Assembly: GCF_003990645.1 (NCBI RefSeq)
Contig: NZ_RYZK01000008.1
Location: forward strand, 1-64,000
Length of the DNA: 64,000 bases
Reading direction: 5' to 3'
DNA from: Shimia sediminis
GTDB lineage: Bacteria; Pseudomonadota; Alphaproteobacteria; Rhodobacterales; Rhodobacteraceae
The notes beneath the pieces are model-generated. The model saw nothing but the letters and a program-made list of their open reading frames with translations, searched no databases and had not been told where the DNA came from. Below are positions 43,437-52,951 of the stretch, one piece after another (the first letter of the stretch is position 1; every line of letters begins with the position of its first letter). The translations under genes were made by a program, and so were the position numbers.

Positions 43437-44729
43437 TCAGATTTGGTTTGACCCGTTGATCCAGACGTCCGCAATCGCACGATCATCCCCCATCATTATG
43501 GTCGGAAAGAGCGCCTCCCAAAGGTCGTCGGCGCGTGCGGTGCGCTGGGCGATATCGGGGGTCGAGGCCAGGTCGAGGACCACAAGGTCAGCCTCGAGCC
43601 CCGGCGTCAGGTTGCCGATCTTGTTCTCCATATGCAGTGCCGCGGCAGAGCCTGCAGTCGCCAGCCAGATCAGTTGGGCGGCATGCAGCGAGGTGTGGCG
43701 CAGGTGCGCGACTTCGTAAGCTGCGGCCATGGTGCGCAGCATCGAAAAGCTTGATCCGCCGCCGGTGTCCGTGGCGAGACCGACGCGCTGGCCCTCGGCC
43801 ATCAGCCCGCCCATGTCGAACAGCCCCGACCCGATAAAGGTGTTCGAGGTGGGGCAGTGGATCAACCCCGCGCCCACCTCTTTCAGTCGCGCGCGTTCGC
43901 GGTCTTGCAGGTGAATGGCGTGGCCATAGAGGCCCTTTTCCCCCAGAAGGCCGAACATTTCATAGGTATCCAGATAGTCCCGCGCCTCGGGGTAGAGGCC
44001 GAGCACCCAATCAATTTCGTCGGTCTGTTCACTGAGGTGGGTTTGCATCAGACATTCTGGATGCTCGGTCCAGAGATCACCCAGGGCACGAAGTTGCTCG
44101 GGCGTCGATGTGGGCGAGAATCGTGGTGTGATGGCATAGCTCAACCGGTCCAGACCGTGCCACTTGCCAATCAGGGCCTTGCTGTCGTCATAGGCGGATT
44201 GTGCCGTGTCACGCAGCCCGCCCGGAGCGTTGCGGTCCATGCAGGTTTTGCCGGCGACGACGCGCTGGTTGCGCATCTGGGCTTCATTGAAAAAGGCATC
44301 CACCGACTCGGGGTGAATGGTGCAATAGCTGACCATGGTCGTGACGCCATGACTGCGAGTCAGGTTAAAGTAGAGCTTTGCAATATCAGCGGCATAGTCG
44401 GCGTCGTGAAAGCGCATTTCCTCTGGGAAGGTGTAGCTGTTCAGCCAGTCGATCAACCGCTTGCCCCAGCTGGCAATGATGCCGGTCTGCGGGTAATGCA
44501 CATGGGCGTCGACAAAGCCTGCGGTGATCAGCTTTTCGCCATAGTCCACAGTTTTTGTCTGCGGGTGCTGCTGTTTCAGCTCGTCGCGGTCCCCCACCGC
44601 GAGAATTTTTCCGCCACCGACGAGAACGCCACCACGCCGATGATGGATCACGGCTTCGTCCAGAGGCAGGTCAAAAGGGTTTGCGGCAAACCCAAGTGTC
44701 TGTCCCAGCAAAAGAACCTGTTCGCTCAT
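43437..44729 (-). CDS. guaD: Guanine deaminase
   Basis: 430 residues, amidohydrolase barrel. FVDAHVHYPQTGIIASWGKR has the HxH zinc ligands with the guanine-deaminase-specific YPQ, MQTHLSEQTDEIDWVLGLYP the next His, and GLATDTGGGSSFSMLRTM the catalytic Asp. Converts guanine to xanthine in purine salvage or breakdown. Single gene between a terminator and the mgtE promoter region; no other purine genes nearby. Confidence 0.93.
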   Translation of the reverse strand: MSEQVLLLGQTLGFAANPFDLPLDEAVIHHRRGGVLVGGGKILAVGDRDELKQQHPQTKTVDYGEKLITAGFVDAHVHYPQTGIIASWGKRLIDWLNSYTFPEEMRFHDADYAADIAKLYFNLTRSHGVTTMVSYCTIHPESVDAFFNEAQMRNQRVVAGKTCMDRNAPGGLRDTAQSAYDDSKALIGKWHGLDRLSYAITPRFSPTSTPEQLRALGDLWTEHPECLMQTHLSEQTDEIDWVLGLYPEARDYLDTYEMFGLLGEKGLYGHAIHLQDRERARLKEVGAGLIHCPTSNTFIGSGLFDMGGLMAEGQRVGLATDTGGGSSFSMLRTMAAAYEVAHLRHTSLHAAQLIWLATAGSAAALHMENKIGNLTPGLEADLVVLDLASTPDIAQRTARADDLWEALFPTIMMGDDRAIADVWINGSNQI

Positions 44730-44965
44730 CTCTGTCTCCTGCCTGCGCCTATGCCGAACCTTGCGGCACTCAGGCTATAGGGGAACAAGGCTGCCCCCGA
44801 AATGGCCCGTGTGCAATAGGTCCTGTTGGACTTTCAATAAAATCCGGGCTTGCCCTCGTCAGAGGTGCATGTGCTGTGAAAATAAGCCCCGCGTGCGTCG
44901 CTTTCCGTTGAGTTTCGCCCGGATTTTCCCCTATGGTCCGCGACAAGCGGCAAGGAGGGTGCGTC

Positions 44966-46357
44966 ATGAGTCAGGAATTCGATCAGATCCCCCCCGAAAC
45001 CGATATCGAGGAAGATGCCTATCTGCTTGATCCCAAAGCGGTCACGGCCATTCTGTTTGCGGTCGATCGTGGGGACCAAAACGGGCTGACAGCCCTGATG
45101 GATCCGTTGCACCCGGCTGATATTGCTGACCTTCTCGAGCAGATCAATGCCTTTGACCGACGCCGATTGATCGAGCTTTACGACCGCGAGTTTGATGGCG
45201 ACATCCTGTCGGAACTCGACGAAAGCGTGCGGGAAGAGATCATTTCGCTTCTGAAACCGGACGTTCTGGCCGAGGCGGTGCGGGACCTGGAATCCGATGA
45301 CGTTGTAGACCTGGTCGAGGATCTGGATGAGCCGCAGCAAGAGGCGATCCTTGACGCTCTTGAGGATGCAGATCGCGTCGCTGTGGAGCAGGCGCTGGCC
45401 TATCCGGAAGAGTCCGCTGGCCGCCTGATGCAGCGCGAAACGGCCTGGGCGCCAGAGCACTGGAACGTGGGCCAATGCATTGATTACCTTAGAGAAGCCG
45501 AGGAACTCCCCGAACAATTCTACCACGTAATCCTGGTCGATCCCAAAATGCGGCCGATCGGAAACGTCACGCTGGGACGTATCATGTCGTCGCGCCGGGA
45601 GGTGCCTCTTAGGGATATTCTGGAAGAGGTCTTTCAGATTATCCCGGTCCACCAGGACGAAGAGGACGTGGCCTATGCCTTTAACCAGTATCACCTGATC
45701 TCGGCGCCGGTGGTGGATGAGAATGATCGGCTGGTGGGTGTCATCACCATCGACGATGCGATGGCGGTGCTGGATGAAGAGCACGAGGAAGACATCCTGC
45801 GCCTTGCGGGCGTCGGGGAAAGCTCGTTGACGGACACCGTGTCTGCCACGGCGCGGCAACGTTTTCCATGGTTGGGCGTGAACCTGTTGACGGCGATTCT
45901 GGCCTCGGGGGTGATCGCGATCTTCGAAGGGACGATTGAAAAATTCGTTGCATTAGCGGTACTTATGCCAATCGTGGCCTCGATGGGCGGCAATGCGGGG
46001 ACCCAGTCTCTGACCGTGGCGGTGCGCGCCATTGCGACCAAAGATCTGACCGGCGCGAACGTCTGGCGGGTGATCCGACGCGAGGTTTTGACAGGGCTTC
46101 TCAACGGGGTGGCCTTTGCCGTGATCATGGGCGGAGTGGGGGTGTTGTGGTTCGGCTCGTTGGATCTGGGCTATATCATTGCTGCCGCTATGGTGATCAA
46201 TCTGGTCGTTGCCGGACTGGCGGGGACCGTTGTGCCGATTGTTATGGACAAGGTGGGTGTTGACCCGGCTCTGGCCTCGGGGACCTTCGTGACGACGGTC
46301 ACGGATGTCATCGGGTTCTTTGCCTTTCTCGGACTGGCGGCGTTGGTGCTAACATAA
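44966..46357 (+). CDS. mgtE: Magnesium transporter MgtE
   Basis: 463 residues from ATG 44966, which follows AAGGAGG; an earlier in-frame start at 44933 lacks one. Domain order is standard: N-terminal helical domain (about 25-130), two CBS domains (about 135-260; VDPKMRPIGNVTLGRIM and DENDRLVGVITIDDAMAVLD) that sense magnesium, then five membrane helices with MPIVASMGGNAGTQSLTV lining the pore. Its stop overlaps the next start by one base. Confidence 0.94.
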   Translation: MSQEFDQIPPETDIEEDAYLLDPKAVTAILFAVDRGDQNGLTALMDPLHPADIADLLEQINAFDRRRLIELYDREFDGDILSELDESVREEIISLLKPDVLAEAVRDLESDDVVDLVEDLDEPQQEAILDALEDADRVAVEQALAYPEESAGRLMQRETAWAPEHWNVGQCIDYLREAEELPEQFYHVILVDPKMRPIGNVTLGRIMSSRREVPLRDILEEVFQIIPVHQDEEDVAYAFNQYHLISAPVVDENDRLVGVITIDDAMAVLDEEHEEDILRLAGVGESSLTDTVSATARQRFPWLGVNLLTAILASGVIAIFEGTIEKFVALAVLMPIVASMGGNAGTQSLTVAVRAIATKDLTGANVWRVIRREVLTGLLNGVAFAVIMGGVGVLWFGSLDLGYIIAAAMVINLVVAGLAGTVVPIVMDKVGVDPALASGTFVTTVTDVIGFFAFLGLAALVLT

Positions 46358-46920
46358 TGAAAAATATAGATTTATCTGAGGTCAAAGCCGCCGCGCGCAA
46401 GGCCGCATTTGCCCGGCGCAAGGCCGCGTTTGAGGTGGTGGGGCCGGGGCAGGCGGGGTTTTTGTCCGAGGTGCTGGCGGGCTATCGCGGTGTGCCCTTG
46501 GCGGGGTACATGCCGATCCGCACCGAGATCAATCCGCTGGCTGCCATGGCCGAGGCGGCGGCCTATGGACCGGTAGGGGTGCCGGTTATCCAGGGGGCTG
46601 GCCTGCCGCTGGAGTTTTCCAGATGGGAGCCAGACGGGCCGTTGAAAGAAGGCCCGTTTGGCGCGCAAGTGCCTGAAATAGATGATTATTTTGACCCCGA
46701 AATCCTGATCGTGCCGCTGGTCGCCTTTGACATGCAGGGGGGGCGTTTGGGCTATGGCGGCGGGTTCTACGACCGCACGCTGGAACGGCTGCGGGCGCGG
46801 CGCGCCACGCTGGCCATCGGCTTTGCCTTTGATGCGCAAGAGGCCGAGGACCTGCCGCTGGAGCCGACGGATCAGCCGCTCGACATGATCGTCACGGAAA
46901 GCGGCATTCGCAGCTTCTGA
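46357..46920 (+). CDS. 5-formyltetrahydrofolate cyclo-ligase
   Basis: 187 residues. Basic N-terminus binding ATP (VKAAARKAAFARRKA), then GYMPIRTEINPLAAMA and RLGYGGGFYDRTLERLR, the conserved active-site loop. Converts 5-formyl-THF to methenyl-THF with ATP. Coupled to mgtE by a TAATG junction. The YmdB-type gene often found beside it lies 2.3 kb away at 49262. Confidence 0.92.
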   Translation: MKNIDLSEVKAAARKAAFARRKAAFEVVGPGQAGFLSEVLAGYRGVPLAGYMPIRTEINPLAAMAEAAAYGPVGVPVIQGAGLPLEFSRWEPDGPLKEGPFGAQVPEIDDYFDPEILIVPLVAFDMQGGRLGYGGGFYDRTLERLRARRATLAIGFAFDAQEAEDLPLEPTDQPLDMIVTESGIRSF

Positions 46921-46961
46921 GCGCGAAATGACCATCTTGTACACCTTTTTTCGGGGCACTT

Positions 46962-46983
46962 AACCAAGTTGTACAACATGGTT
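46962..46983. promoter_or_regulatory. 22-base palindrome between convergent genes
   Basis: AACCAAGTTGTACAACATGGTT is symmetric except at one pair of positions, with a core GTTGTACAAC. A half-like CTTGTAC lies at 46936. It is between the 3' ends of two genes, not at a promoter, and has no U-tract. It could be a protein-binding site or a structural element; no role is supported. Confidence 0.45.
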
Positions 46984-47021
46984 ATGGAGGAAAACCTTAC
47001 CTTATTGCGGTGTTTTCTGCC

Positions 47022-48125
47022 TTAGGCCTCGGGGATCAGCACAAAGTTTCCGACGTGGGTTTTTTTCATGAACTCGGTCTGGGCAGCGGCGATCTCGTGT
47101 AGGGGGAACGTCCGGGCCAGAAGCGGGCGAATCTCGCCCCGCTCGATGTAACCGATCAGGTTCGCAAAGACAGGTTCGTCCCATGCGGTGCAACCGATCA
47201 GGGTGATGTCCTTGAGGTAAAGGTTGCGCATGTCCATTTCGACGATTGGCCCGCCAATGGCCCCGGAAGAGGCATATTTGCCGCCGCGTTTGAGGAGTTC
47301 GAGCATCGGGGGAAAGCCGTCTCCGGCGACATTGTCGATCACCACGTCGACGCTTTCTTTGCCGAGGTCGCTGACCAGATTGGTGCCGCGTTCCAGCACC
47401 ACATCGGCGCCAAGCTCGCGGACCTGATCCATTTTGCTGGCCCCTGCGATGGCGATGACGCGGGCACCGCGGCGTTTGACCAGTTGGACCGTGGCCGAGC
47501 CGACACCGCCCGAGGCGCCGGTGATCAGGACAGTATCCCCACGTTTGACGCCCGCGCGGTGCACCATGTTTTCCGAGGTCGCATAGGCGCAAGGGATGGT
47601 GGCCAATTCGGCGTCTGACCAGTCGCAGGTCACCGCCATGGCCTCGGAGGCGGGTACGACGACATATTGCGCAAAGGCGCCGTCAAAGTCCGAGGCCATC
47701 CAGATGTTGTCCATGGTGTCGTAGCCATCAAGCCGCATGCAGGCGCGGACCAGCACGCGTTCGCCGATGCGGGTCTCGGACACACCCGGGCCAACCTCGG
47801 CGACATGACCGCAGCAGTCGGTGCCCTGGATAAAGGGAAAGGGGGTTTCCTCGTTCCAGCCGCCGTCGCTGGCCTCTACATCCTGCGTGTCTTCGGTGGC
47901 GCCTGTCACGCTGGAAGAGTACCAGCCGAGCCGCGTGTTGATCTCGGTATTGTTGACGCCGGCGGCGGCGACTTTCAGCAGGACCTGACCGGGGCCGGGG
48001 GTGGGGATCGGCACATCCCGGTAACTCAGCATATCGACGCCGCCATTGCCGAGGGTGACGACCGCCTTCATGGTTCGCGAACCGGGGGTGATGGCAAAGC
48101 GGTTGGGGTCTTTGTTGAACTGCAT
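47022..48125 (-). CDS. Zinc-type alcohol dehydrogenase family (MDR) protein
   Basis: 367 residues from ATG 48125, which follows GGAG; alternatives are ATG 48149 upstream and ATG 48071 (MKAVV) inside. GroES-like N-terminal domain (VPIPTPGPGQVLLKVAAAGV, TPFPFIQGTDCCGHVAEVGP) and Rossmann domain with VLITGASGGVGSATVQLVKR. The NADPH motif and missing structural-zinc cysteines point to the quinone-oxidoreductase/enoyl-reductase side. Substrate unknown. Confidence 0.85.
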   Translation of the reverse strand: MQFNKDPNRFAITPGSRTMKAVVTLGNGGVDMLSYRDVPIPTPGPGQVLLKVAAAGVNNTEINTRLGWYSSSVTGATEDTQDVEASDGGWNEETPFPFIQGTDCCGHVAEVGPGVSETRIGERVLVRACMRLDGYDTMDNIWMASDFDGAFAQYVVVPASEAMAVTCDWSDAELATIPCAYATSENMVHRAGVKRGDTVLITGASGGVGSATVQLVKRRGARVIAIAGASKMDQVRELGADVVLERGTNLVSDLGKESVDVVIDNVAGDGFPPMLELLKRGGKYASSGAIGGPIVEMDMRNLYLKDITLIGCTAWDEPVFANLIGYIERGEIRPLLARTFPLHEIAAAQTEFMKKTHVGNFVLIPEA

Positions 48126-48215
48126 GGGGGCTCCGGCAGGCAAGGGCATTTTGCGCAGCGTTCCCGATTTTTGCGCAACGGTGCAAGGCATTTCGAAATG
48201 CCTTGGCGCGCGGGG

Positions 48216-49130
<915 letters not shown>

Positions 49131-49261
49131 GGCGTTTCTTTCGTAGGGGTCCCGGTCGCGGGGGCATTCTAGCACATTGTCGGGCGTGCGGCATCCTGAT
49201 CGGGTCTTTCGGGGGTGGCTGCCTCTTGCCCGGGCTGACAGATAGCGATAGGCCATGGAGC

Positions 49262-50080
49262 ATGAAGATGCTTTTCCTCGGAGATGTCATGGGGCGCGCC
49301 GGGCGTGCTGCCGTGAGGGACAACCTGCCACGCCTACGGGATGCGTGGCGCTTGGATTTTGTCGTGGTGAATGGCGAGAATGCCAGCAATGGCATGGGGC
49401 TGAGCGCAGACCACGCCAAGCTGCTGCTGGATGCAGGGGCGGATGTGGTGACGCTGGGGGATCATGCCTTTGACCAGAAGGACATGATGCAGTTCATCCA
49501 GACCGAGCCGCGTATCATCCGTCCGATGAACTATGCCCATGGCGATGTGCCCGGGCGCGGGCATGGCGTGTTCGAGGCGCGCGGTGGCCGCAAGGTTCTG
49601 GTGGCGCAGGCGCTGGGGCAGGTGTTCATGAAACGCCCGTTCGACGATCCGTTTTCTGCCGTTGACGGGGTGCTGCGCAAGTACCCGCGCGGCGGCATGG
49701 TACAGGCCTCGTTGATTGATATTCACTGCGAGGCGACCTCGGAAAAGATGGGCATGGGGCATTTCTGCGATGGCCGCGCCAGCGTGGTTGTCGGCACCCA
49801 TACGCATGTACCGACCGCAGATGCGCAGATCCTGCCCAAGGGCACGGCGTTTCAGTCGGACGCGGGCATGTGTGGCGATTATGACAGCGTGATCGGCATG
49901 GAAAAGACCGAGCCGATGCGCCGGTTCGTGACCGGCATGCCCAAGGCGCGATTCACACCGGCGCTGGGCGAGGCGACGCTGTCGGGGCTTTACGTCGAGA
50001 CCGACGACCGCACCGGCGCCGCCACCCGTGTCGAGATGGTCCGTCAGGGCGGGCGGTTGGCGCAGGCTGGTCCTGTATGA
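49262..50080 (+). CDS. YmdB-type metallophosphoesterase
   Basis: 272 residues from ATG 49262. MKMLFLGDVMGRAGR holds the first Asp, FVVVNGENASNGMGL the NGEN motif, VTLGDHAFDQKDMM the GDH motif, and VVVGTHTHVPTADAQILPKG the GTHTHV motif of the TIGR00282 family, whose Bacillus member cleaves cyclic AMP-type diesters. Its stop overlaps the next gene by 4 bases. Confidence 0.92.
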   Translation: MKMLFLGDVMGRAGRAAVRDNLPRLRDAWRLDFVVVNGENASNGMGLSADHAKLLLDAGADVVTLGDHAFDQKDMMQFIQTEPRIIRPMNYAHGDVPGRGHGVFEARGGRKVLVAQALGQVFMKRPFDDPFSAVDGVLRKYPRGGMVQASLIDIHCEATSEKMGMGHFCDGRASVVVGTHTHVPTADAQILPKGTAFQSDAGMCGDYDSVIGMEKTEPMRRFVTGMPKARFTPALGEATLSGLYVETDDRTGAATRVEMVRQGGRLAQAGPV

Positions 50081-50979
50081 CCCGGCGACAGCTGGTCTTT
50101 TACACGCTGGTTCTGATTGGCATGGGCACAGGTTGGGGCCTGACTCAGCCGCTGGCCAAGATTGCGGTCAGCACCGGGTATCAGCAGTTTGGCCTGATCT
50201 TCTGGCAATTGGTGATCGGGGTGACCACACTGGGCAGTGTGACGCTGATCACCGGGCGGTCATTGCCGCTGACGGCGCCGGCGCTGAGGCTTTATGTCAT
50301 CATCGCCCTGATCGGCACCATCATTCCCAACGGCGCCTCGTTCAAGGCGCTGGTGCATATCCCGTCGGGGGTGCAGTCGGTGCTGATGTCACTGGTGCCG
50401 ATGGCGGCCTTTCCGATTGCGCTGATGCTGTCGCTGGAGCGGTTCCAGATGCGGCGGCTGAGCGGGCTGGCTCTGGGGCTGGCGGGGGTGTTGCTGTTGG
50501 TGCTGCCCGAGGCGAGCCTGCCGGACCGCGCGGCGGTTCCGTGGATGGCGCTGACGCTGGTGGCGGTGCTGTGCTACGCGTTCGAAGGCAATTTTGTCGC
50601 CCGCTGGGGGCTGGGCGGGCTGGATCCGATCCAGGTGTTGTTCGGGGCCTCGGTGGTGGGGGCCGTGATCACGCTGCCGCTGGCGCTGGGCACCGGGCAG
50701 TTCATCTCGCCGTTGCGGCCCTTTGGTGCTGCGGAATGGGCGTTGGTGGCGTCGTCGGTCATTCATGCGGTGATCTATGCGTCATATGTCTGGCTGGTGG
50801 GGCGCGCGGGCTCGGTTTTTGCGTCACAGGTGGGCTATGCGGTCACCGCCACAGGCGTGATCTGGGCGATGCTGATCCTGAACGAAAGCTATTCGCCGTG
50901 GTTCTGGGCGGCGGCCGGGCTGATCCTCGGGGGGGTGTTTCTGGTGCAGCCGAAACAAAAAGAGACGCTTGCCCCGTGA
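50077..50979 (+). CDS. DMT-superfamily transporter (EamA domains)
   Basis: 300 residues, ten predicted helices as two EamA repeats (about 5-140 and 150-290). GTGWGLTQPLAKIAV and SFKALVHIPSGVQSVLMSL are typical of the first repeat, and VIHAVIYASYVWLVGRAGSV of the second. Exporter or importer of small metabolites; specificity not visible. Translationally coupled to the YmdB-type gene. Confidence 0.9.
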   Translation: MTRRQLVFYTLVLIGMGTGWGLTQPLAKIAVSTGYQQFGLIFWQLVIGVTTLGSVTLITGRSLPLTAPALRLYVIIALIGTIIPNGASFKALVHIPSGVQSVLMSLVPMAAFPIALMLSLERFQMRRLSGLALGLAGVLLLVLPEASLPDRAAVPWMALTLVAVLCYAFEGNFVARWGLGGLDPIQVLFGASVVGAVITLPLALGTGQFISPLRPFGAAEWALVASSVIHAVIYASYVWLVGRAGSVFASQVGYAVTATGVIWAMLILNESYSPWFWAAAGLILGGVFLVQPKQKETLAP

Positions 50980-51023
50980 GGGCGCATCGGCAATTGTAAC
51001 ACCGGGACAAGTACGGAAGACCT

Positions 51024-52799
51024 ATGGAATTATTCGAGTTTTCTCAGACCACGCAGGCGTTTCTGGCGTTGGGCGTGGTGGTCTGCATGTTCGCCCTGTT
51101 CATGCGCGAAGCCTATCCGGCCGAGGTGGTGGCCATTGCCGGGGCTTCGGTCATGCTGATCCTGGGGTTGTTGCCCTATAAAGAGGCGTTGCATGTTCTG
51201 TCGAACCCGGCGCCCTGGACGATTGCGGCGATGTTCATTGTCATGGGGGCCTTGGTCAGGACCGGGGCGCTGGACTGGTTCACGCAACTGGCCGAGGCGC
51301 AGGCCGATCGCAATCCGGCAATTGCCATCGGGGCGCTGATGATCTTTGTCATGGTGGCCTCGGCGTTCATGAACAACACGCCGGTTGTGGTGGTGATGAT
51401 CCCGGTGTTTGTGCAATTGGCGCGCAAGCTGAACATCTCGGCCAGCAAGTTCCTGATTCCCTTGAGCTATGCGGCCATCTTAGGCGGCTGTCTGACGCTG
51501 ATCGGCACCTCGACCAACCTGTTGGTGGACGGCGTGGCGCGGGATCGTGGGCTGGAGCCTTTCACGATTTTTGAGGTCACACCGCTGGCGATCATTCTGG
51601 CGATCTGGGGCGGGGCCTATTTGGCGTTCATCGCGCCGCGCCTGTTGCCCAGCCGGGACAGCATGGCGGATCTGTTGACCGACAAGGCGGCCAAGAAGTT
51701 CTTTACCGAGGCGGTGATCCCGCCGGATTCGAACCTGATCGGGCGCGAGGCGCTGGATGTGCAGCTGTTCAAACGCGACGGCGTGCGGCTGGTGGACGTG
51801 ATCCGCGGCGATGCCTCGCTGCGACGCAACCTGAAAGAGGTGGTGCTGCAGGTGGGCGACCGTGTGGTGTTGCGCACCAAGATGACCGAACTGCTGAGCC
51901 TGCAACGCAACAAATCGCTGAAGCGCGTCGATCAGGTGTCGGCGGTGGAAACCACCACGGTCGAGGCGCTGATCACGCCGAACTGCAAGATGGTTGGCCG
52001 CCGTCTGGGCGATCTGCGCCTGCGCCGCCGGTTTGGGGTTTATCCGCTGGCGGCCCACCGGCGGGACAAGAACATCGGGCGTCAGCTGGATGATCTGGTG
52101 GTTCAGGCGGGGGATACGCTGTTGCTCGAGGGCGCGCCCGAGGACATTCAGCGCCTTGCCTCGGAAATGAACCTGTTGGATGTGGCCAAGCCCACCGACC
52201 GTGCCTATCGCCGCAGCCATGCGCCGATTGCCATTGGGGCGTTGGCGGGCATCGTGATCCTTGCGGCCTTTGGCGTCGCGCCCATCCTGTTGCTGGCGGT
52301 TCTGGCGATGGCGACGGTGTTCCTGACGCGGTGTATCGACAGCGATGAGGCCTTTGGTTTTGTCGACGGGCGTCTGTTGGCGTTGATCTTTGCCATGCTG
52401 GCGGTGGCGACCGCGCTGGAGACATCAGGGGCGATTGAGCTGATCGTGCATGCGATTTCGCCCTATATCGCGGGGCTGCCGCCGTTCTTTATCGTCTGGG
52501 CGATTTATCTTTTGACCTCGGTTTTGTCAGAGACCATCAACCACGCGGTGGCGGTGGTTCTGACGCCGGTGGCCATCGGGATTGCGCTGTCGTTGGGTGT
52601 TGATCCGCGGCCCTTGGTGATTGCGGTGATGATTGCCGCCAGCGCCACCTTTGCCACGCCAATCAGCTATCAGACCAACATGATGGTCTATGGGCCGGGG
52701 GGCTATAGGTTCACCGATTTCATGCGGGTGGGCATTCCGCTGAACCTGTCGATTGGTGTGATCGCCTCGGCGTTGATCCCATGGTTCTGGCCTTTGTGA
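51024..52799 (+). CDS. SLC13-type permease with two TrkA-C domains
   Basis: 591 residues. N-terminal helices (about 10-200) include SAFMNNTPVVVVMIPVFVQL and LTLIGTSTNLLVDGVA, the sodium/anion-binding loops. Two TrkA-C regulatory domains follow at about 215-390 (DSNLIGREALDVQLFKRDGV; NCKMVGRRLGDLRLRRRFGV). A second helical half contains SETINHAVAVVLTPVAIGIA and TPISYQTNMMVYGPGGY. This is the build of bacterial SLC13/YbiR-like carriers of sulfate or dicarboxylates. Confidence 0.9.
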   Translation: MELFEFSQTTQAFLALGVVVCMFALFMREAYPAEVVAIAGASVMLILGLLPYKEALHVLSNPAPWTIAAMFIVMGALVRTGALDWFTQLAEAQADRNPAIAIGALMIFVMVASAFMNNTPVVVVMIPVFVQLARKLNISASKFLIPLSYAAILGGCLTLIGTSTNLLVDGVARDRGLEPFTIFEVTPLAIILAIWGGAYLAFIAPRLLPSRDSMADLLTDKAAKKFFTEAVIPPDSNLIGREALDVQLFKRDGVRLVDVIRGDASLRRNLKEVVLQVGDRVVLRTKMTELLSLQRNKSLKRVDQVSAVETTTVEALITPNCKMVGRRLGDLRLRRRFGVYPLAAHRRDKNIGRQLDDLVVQAGDTLLLEGAPEDIQRLASEMNLLDVAKPTDRAYRRSHAPIAIGALAGIVILAAFGVAPILLLAVLAMATVFLTRCIDSDEAFGFVDGRLLALIFAMLAVATALETSGAIELIVHAISPYIAGLPPFFIVWAIYLLTSVLSETINHAVAVVLTPVAIGIALSLGVDPRPLVIAVMIAASATFATPISYQTNMMVYGPGGYRFTDFMRVGIPLNLSIGVIASALIPWFWPL

Positions 52800-52807
52800 G
52801 ACCTGTG

Positions 52808-52835
52808 GTAGGTCGGACAAATTTGTCCGACCTAC
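52808..52835. other. 28-base perfect palindrome
   Basis: GTAGGTCGGACAAA and TTTGTCCGACCTAC are exact reverse complements with no loop bases, placed 9 bases after the SLC13 stop. It probably acts as a transcription end or stabilising stem for the plus-strand gene. Dispersed repeat copy 4 follows directly. Confidence 0.7.
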
Positions 52836-52845
52836 GGCGCGCTAA

Positions 52846-52912
52846 CAGGGACGCTGCCCCTCTTGGCCCTGAAGGGCCAATTCACCCCGGAGTATTTTTG
52901 GCGAAATGAAGC
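52846..52912 (+). repeat. Dispersed intergenic hairpin repeat, copy 4
   Basis: ACGCTGCCCCTC, hairpin TTGGCCC-TGAA-GGGCCAA (52863-52880), TTCACCCCGGAGTATTTTTG and GCGAAATGAAG. Between convergent SLC13 and lpdA genes, as with copies 1 and 3. Confidence 0.85.
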
Positions 52913-52951
52913 AGGGGCGGACCGCATAAAGTATCGCGGCCCGCGCCCTGG

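Noticed and set aside
50028-50999. 323-residue frame overlapping the DMT transporter
   Set aside because: Extremely glycine/alanine-rich low-complexity translation caused by high GC in the +1 frame of the transporter.
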